Shown here one piece after another: positions 11,261 to 11,635 of a DNA stretch of 11,635 bases. The DNA comes from Ruminococcaceae bacterium UBA7212 (GTDB lineage Bacteria > Bacillota > Clostridia > Oscillospirales > Acutalibacteraceae): the NCBI GenBank assembly GCA_002490525.1, contig DKUE01000002.1, positions 1 to 11,635 on the forward strand, given 5' to 3'. Positions within the stretch are counted from its first letter, which is position 1. Every line of letters starts with the position of its first letter. Both the position numbers and the translations under genes were made by a program. The notes under the pieces were generated by a model. It worked only from the letters and a program-made list of their open reading frames with translations, did no database searches and was not told where the DNA came from.

Positions 11261-11635
11261 ATGAGTTATGTCAGCGAAGTTTTAGAGCGTACCACAACGC
11301 GCTATGACTATCAGCCCGAATTCTGCCAGGCGCTTACAGAAGTGCTCAATTCCATTGCACCCGCAGTAGAAAGCAATCCGCAGTATCAAAAAGCCGCGCT
11401 TTTAGAACGTTTGGTTGCACCCGAAAAGGCAACTGTGTTCCGCGTGCCGTGGGTTGATGACAACGGCAATGTGCATGTAAACCGCGGATACCGCGTGCAG
11501 TTCAACAGCGCCATCGGGCCATACAAGGGCGGTCTTCGTTTTCATCCGTCCGTAAACATGAGCATTATTAAATTCTTGGGCTTTGAGCAAATTTTCAAAA
11601 ACTCCCTGACGGGACTGCCCATCGGCGGCGGCAAG
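11261..11635 (+). CDS. gdhA: Glutamate dehydrogenase (5' part, runs off the window)
   Basis: The first 125 codons of a hexameric glutamate dehydrogenase of about 445-450 residues. The enzyme interconverts glutamate with 2-oxoglutarate and ammonia. The substrate-domain motifs are clear: G-P-Y-K-G-G-L-R-F-H-P-S-V-N (86-99) with Lys89, K-N-S-L-T-G-L-P-I-G-G-G-K (113-125) with Lys113 and the last visible codon, Lys125. These three lysines fall at the same numbers as the substrate-binding and catalytic lysines of the Clostridium symbiosum enzyme. ATG 11261 has SD AAAGGGAG at about 6 bases and its own promoter. The nucleotide-binding domain is outside the window, so NAD versus NADP preference cannot be judged. 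Confidence 0.95.
   Translation, partial: MSYVSEVLERTTTRYDYQPEFCQALTEVLNSIAPAVESNPQYQKAALLERLVAPEKATVFRVPWVDDNGNVHVNRGYRVQFNSAIGPYKGGLRFHPSVNMSIIKFLGFEQIFKNSLTGLPIGGGK

Overview
The window looks like chromosomal DNA of an anaerobic Firmicute of class Clostridia. It encodes a SCIFF ribosomally made peptide with its radical-SAM maturase, which is a clostridial hallmark. It also has a clostridial-type hexameric glutamate dehydrogenase and a LexA with Firmicute-type GAAC-N4-GTTC-like operators. Shine-Dalgarno sites are strong (GGAGG-like), several promoters carry an extended -10, and the base composition is moderate with A/T-rich intergenic spacers. An Oscillospiraceae/Ruminococcaceae-like gut or anaerobic-digester lineage is plausible but is only inferred. 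No rRNA, tRNA, IS element, CRISPR array or phage gene was seen.

Layout, plus strand, 1-4999. The first 110 bases are unresolved. Then come a small Dabb-domain protein (166-483), a translationally tight membrane/sugar operon (YhhN family, MscS channel, YhcH/YjgK/YiaL protein; 612-2602) ended by a hairpin, a class I methyltransferase (2674-3432), and a PurF-like phosphoribosyltransferase (3536-4942) with its own promoter and a 20-bp-stem terminator at 4954-4999. The PurF-like protein keeps the PRPP loop and four Fe-S-type cysteines but lacks the Cys1 nucleophile of the glutaminase domain.

Layout, minus strand, 10768-5028 (reading leftwards). lexA has a textbook autoregulated promoter. An AraC-family regulator overlaps an Orn/Lys/Arg-type decarboxylase. 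The SCIFF operon follows: precursor peptide scfA (absent from ordinary ORF calls because it is only 50 codons), an attenuator-like hairpin, the maturase scfB, a Cys-rich hypothetical protein and a small membrane protein. The scfA promoter is unusually good, and its -35 box contains the stop codon of the decarboxylase.

Layout, right end, plus strand. Upstream of a truncated glutamate dehydrogenase gene (11261 to the window edge) lies a candidate structured RNA (about 10870-10985). It has two hairpins with the same ACCGCA loop, a C-rich linker and a strong terminator. A second candidate small RNA (about 9982-10065) sits between araC and lexA.

The most interesting items are the two candidate small RNAs, the glutaminase-dead PurF paralogue, the seven-cysteine SCIFF with its four-cysteine neighbour protein, and a pair of related hairpins that bracket the yhhN-mscS-yhcH operon. 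All calls come from reading the sequence; no database search or folding program was run.
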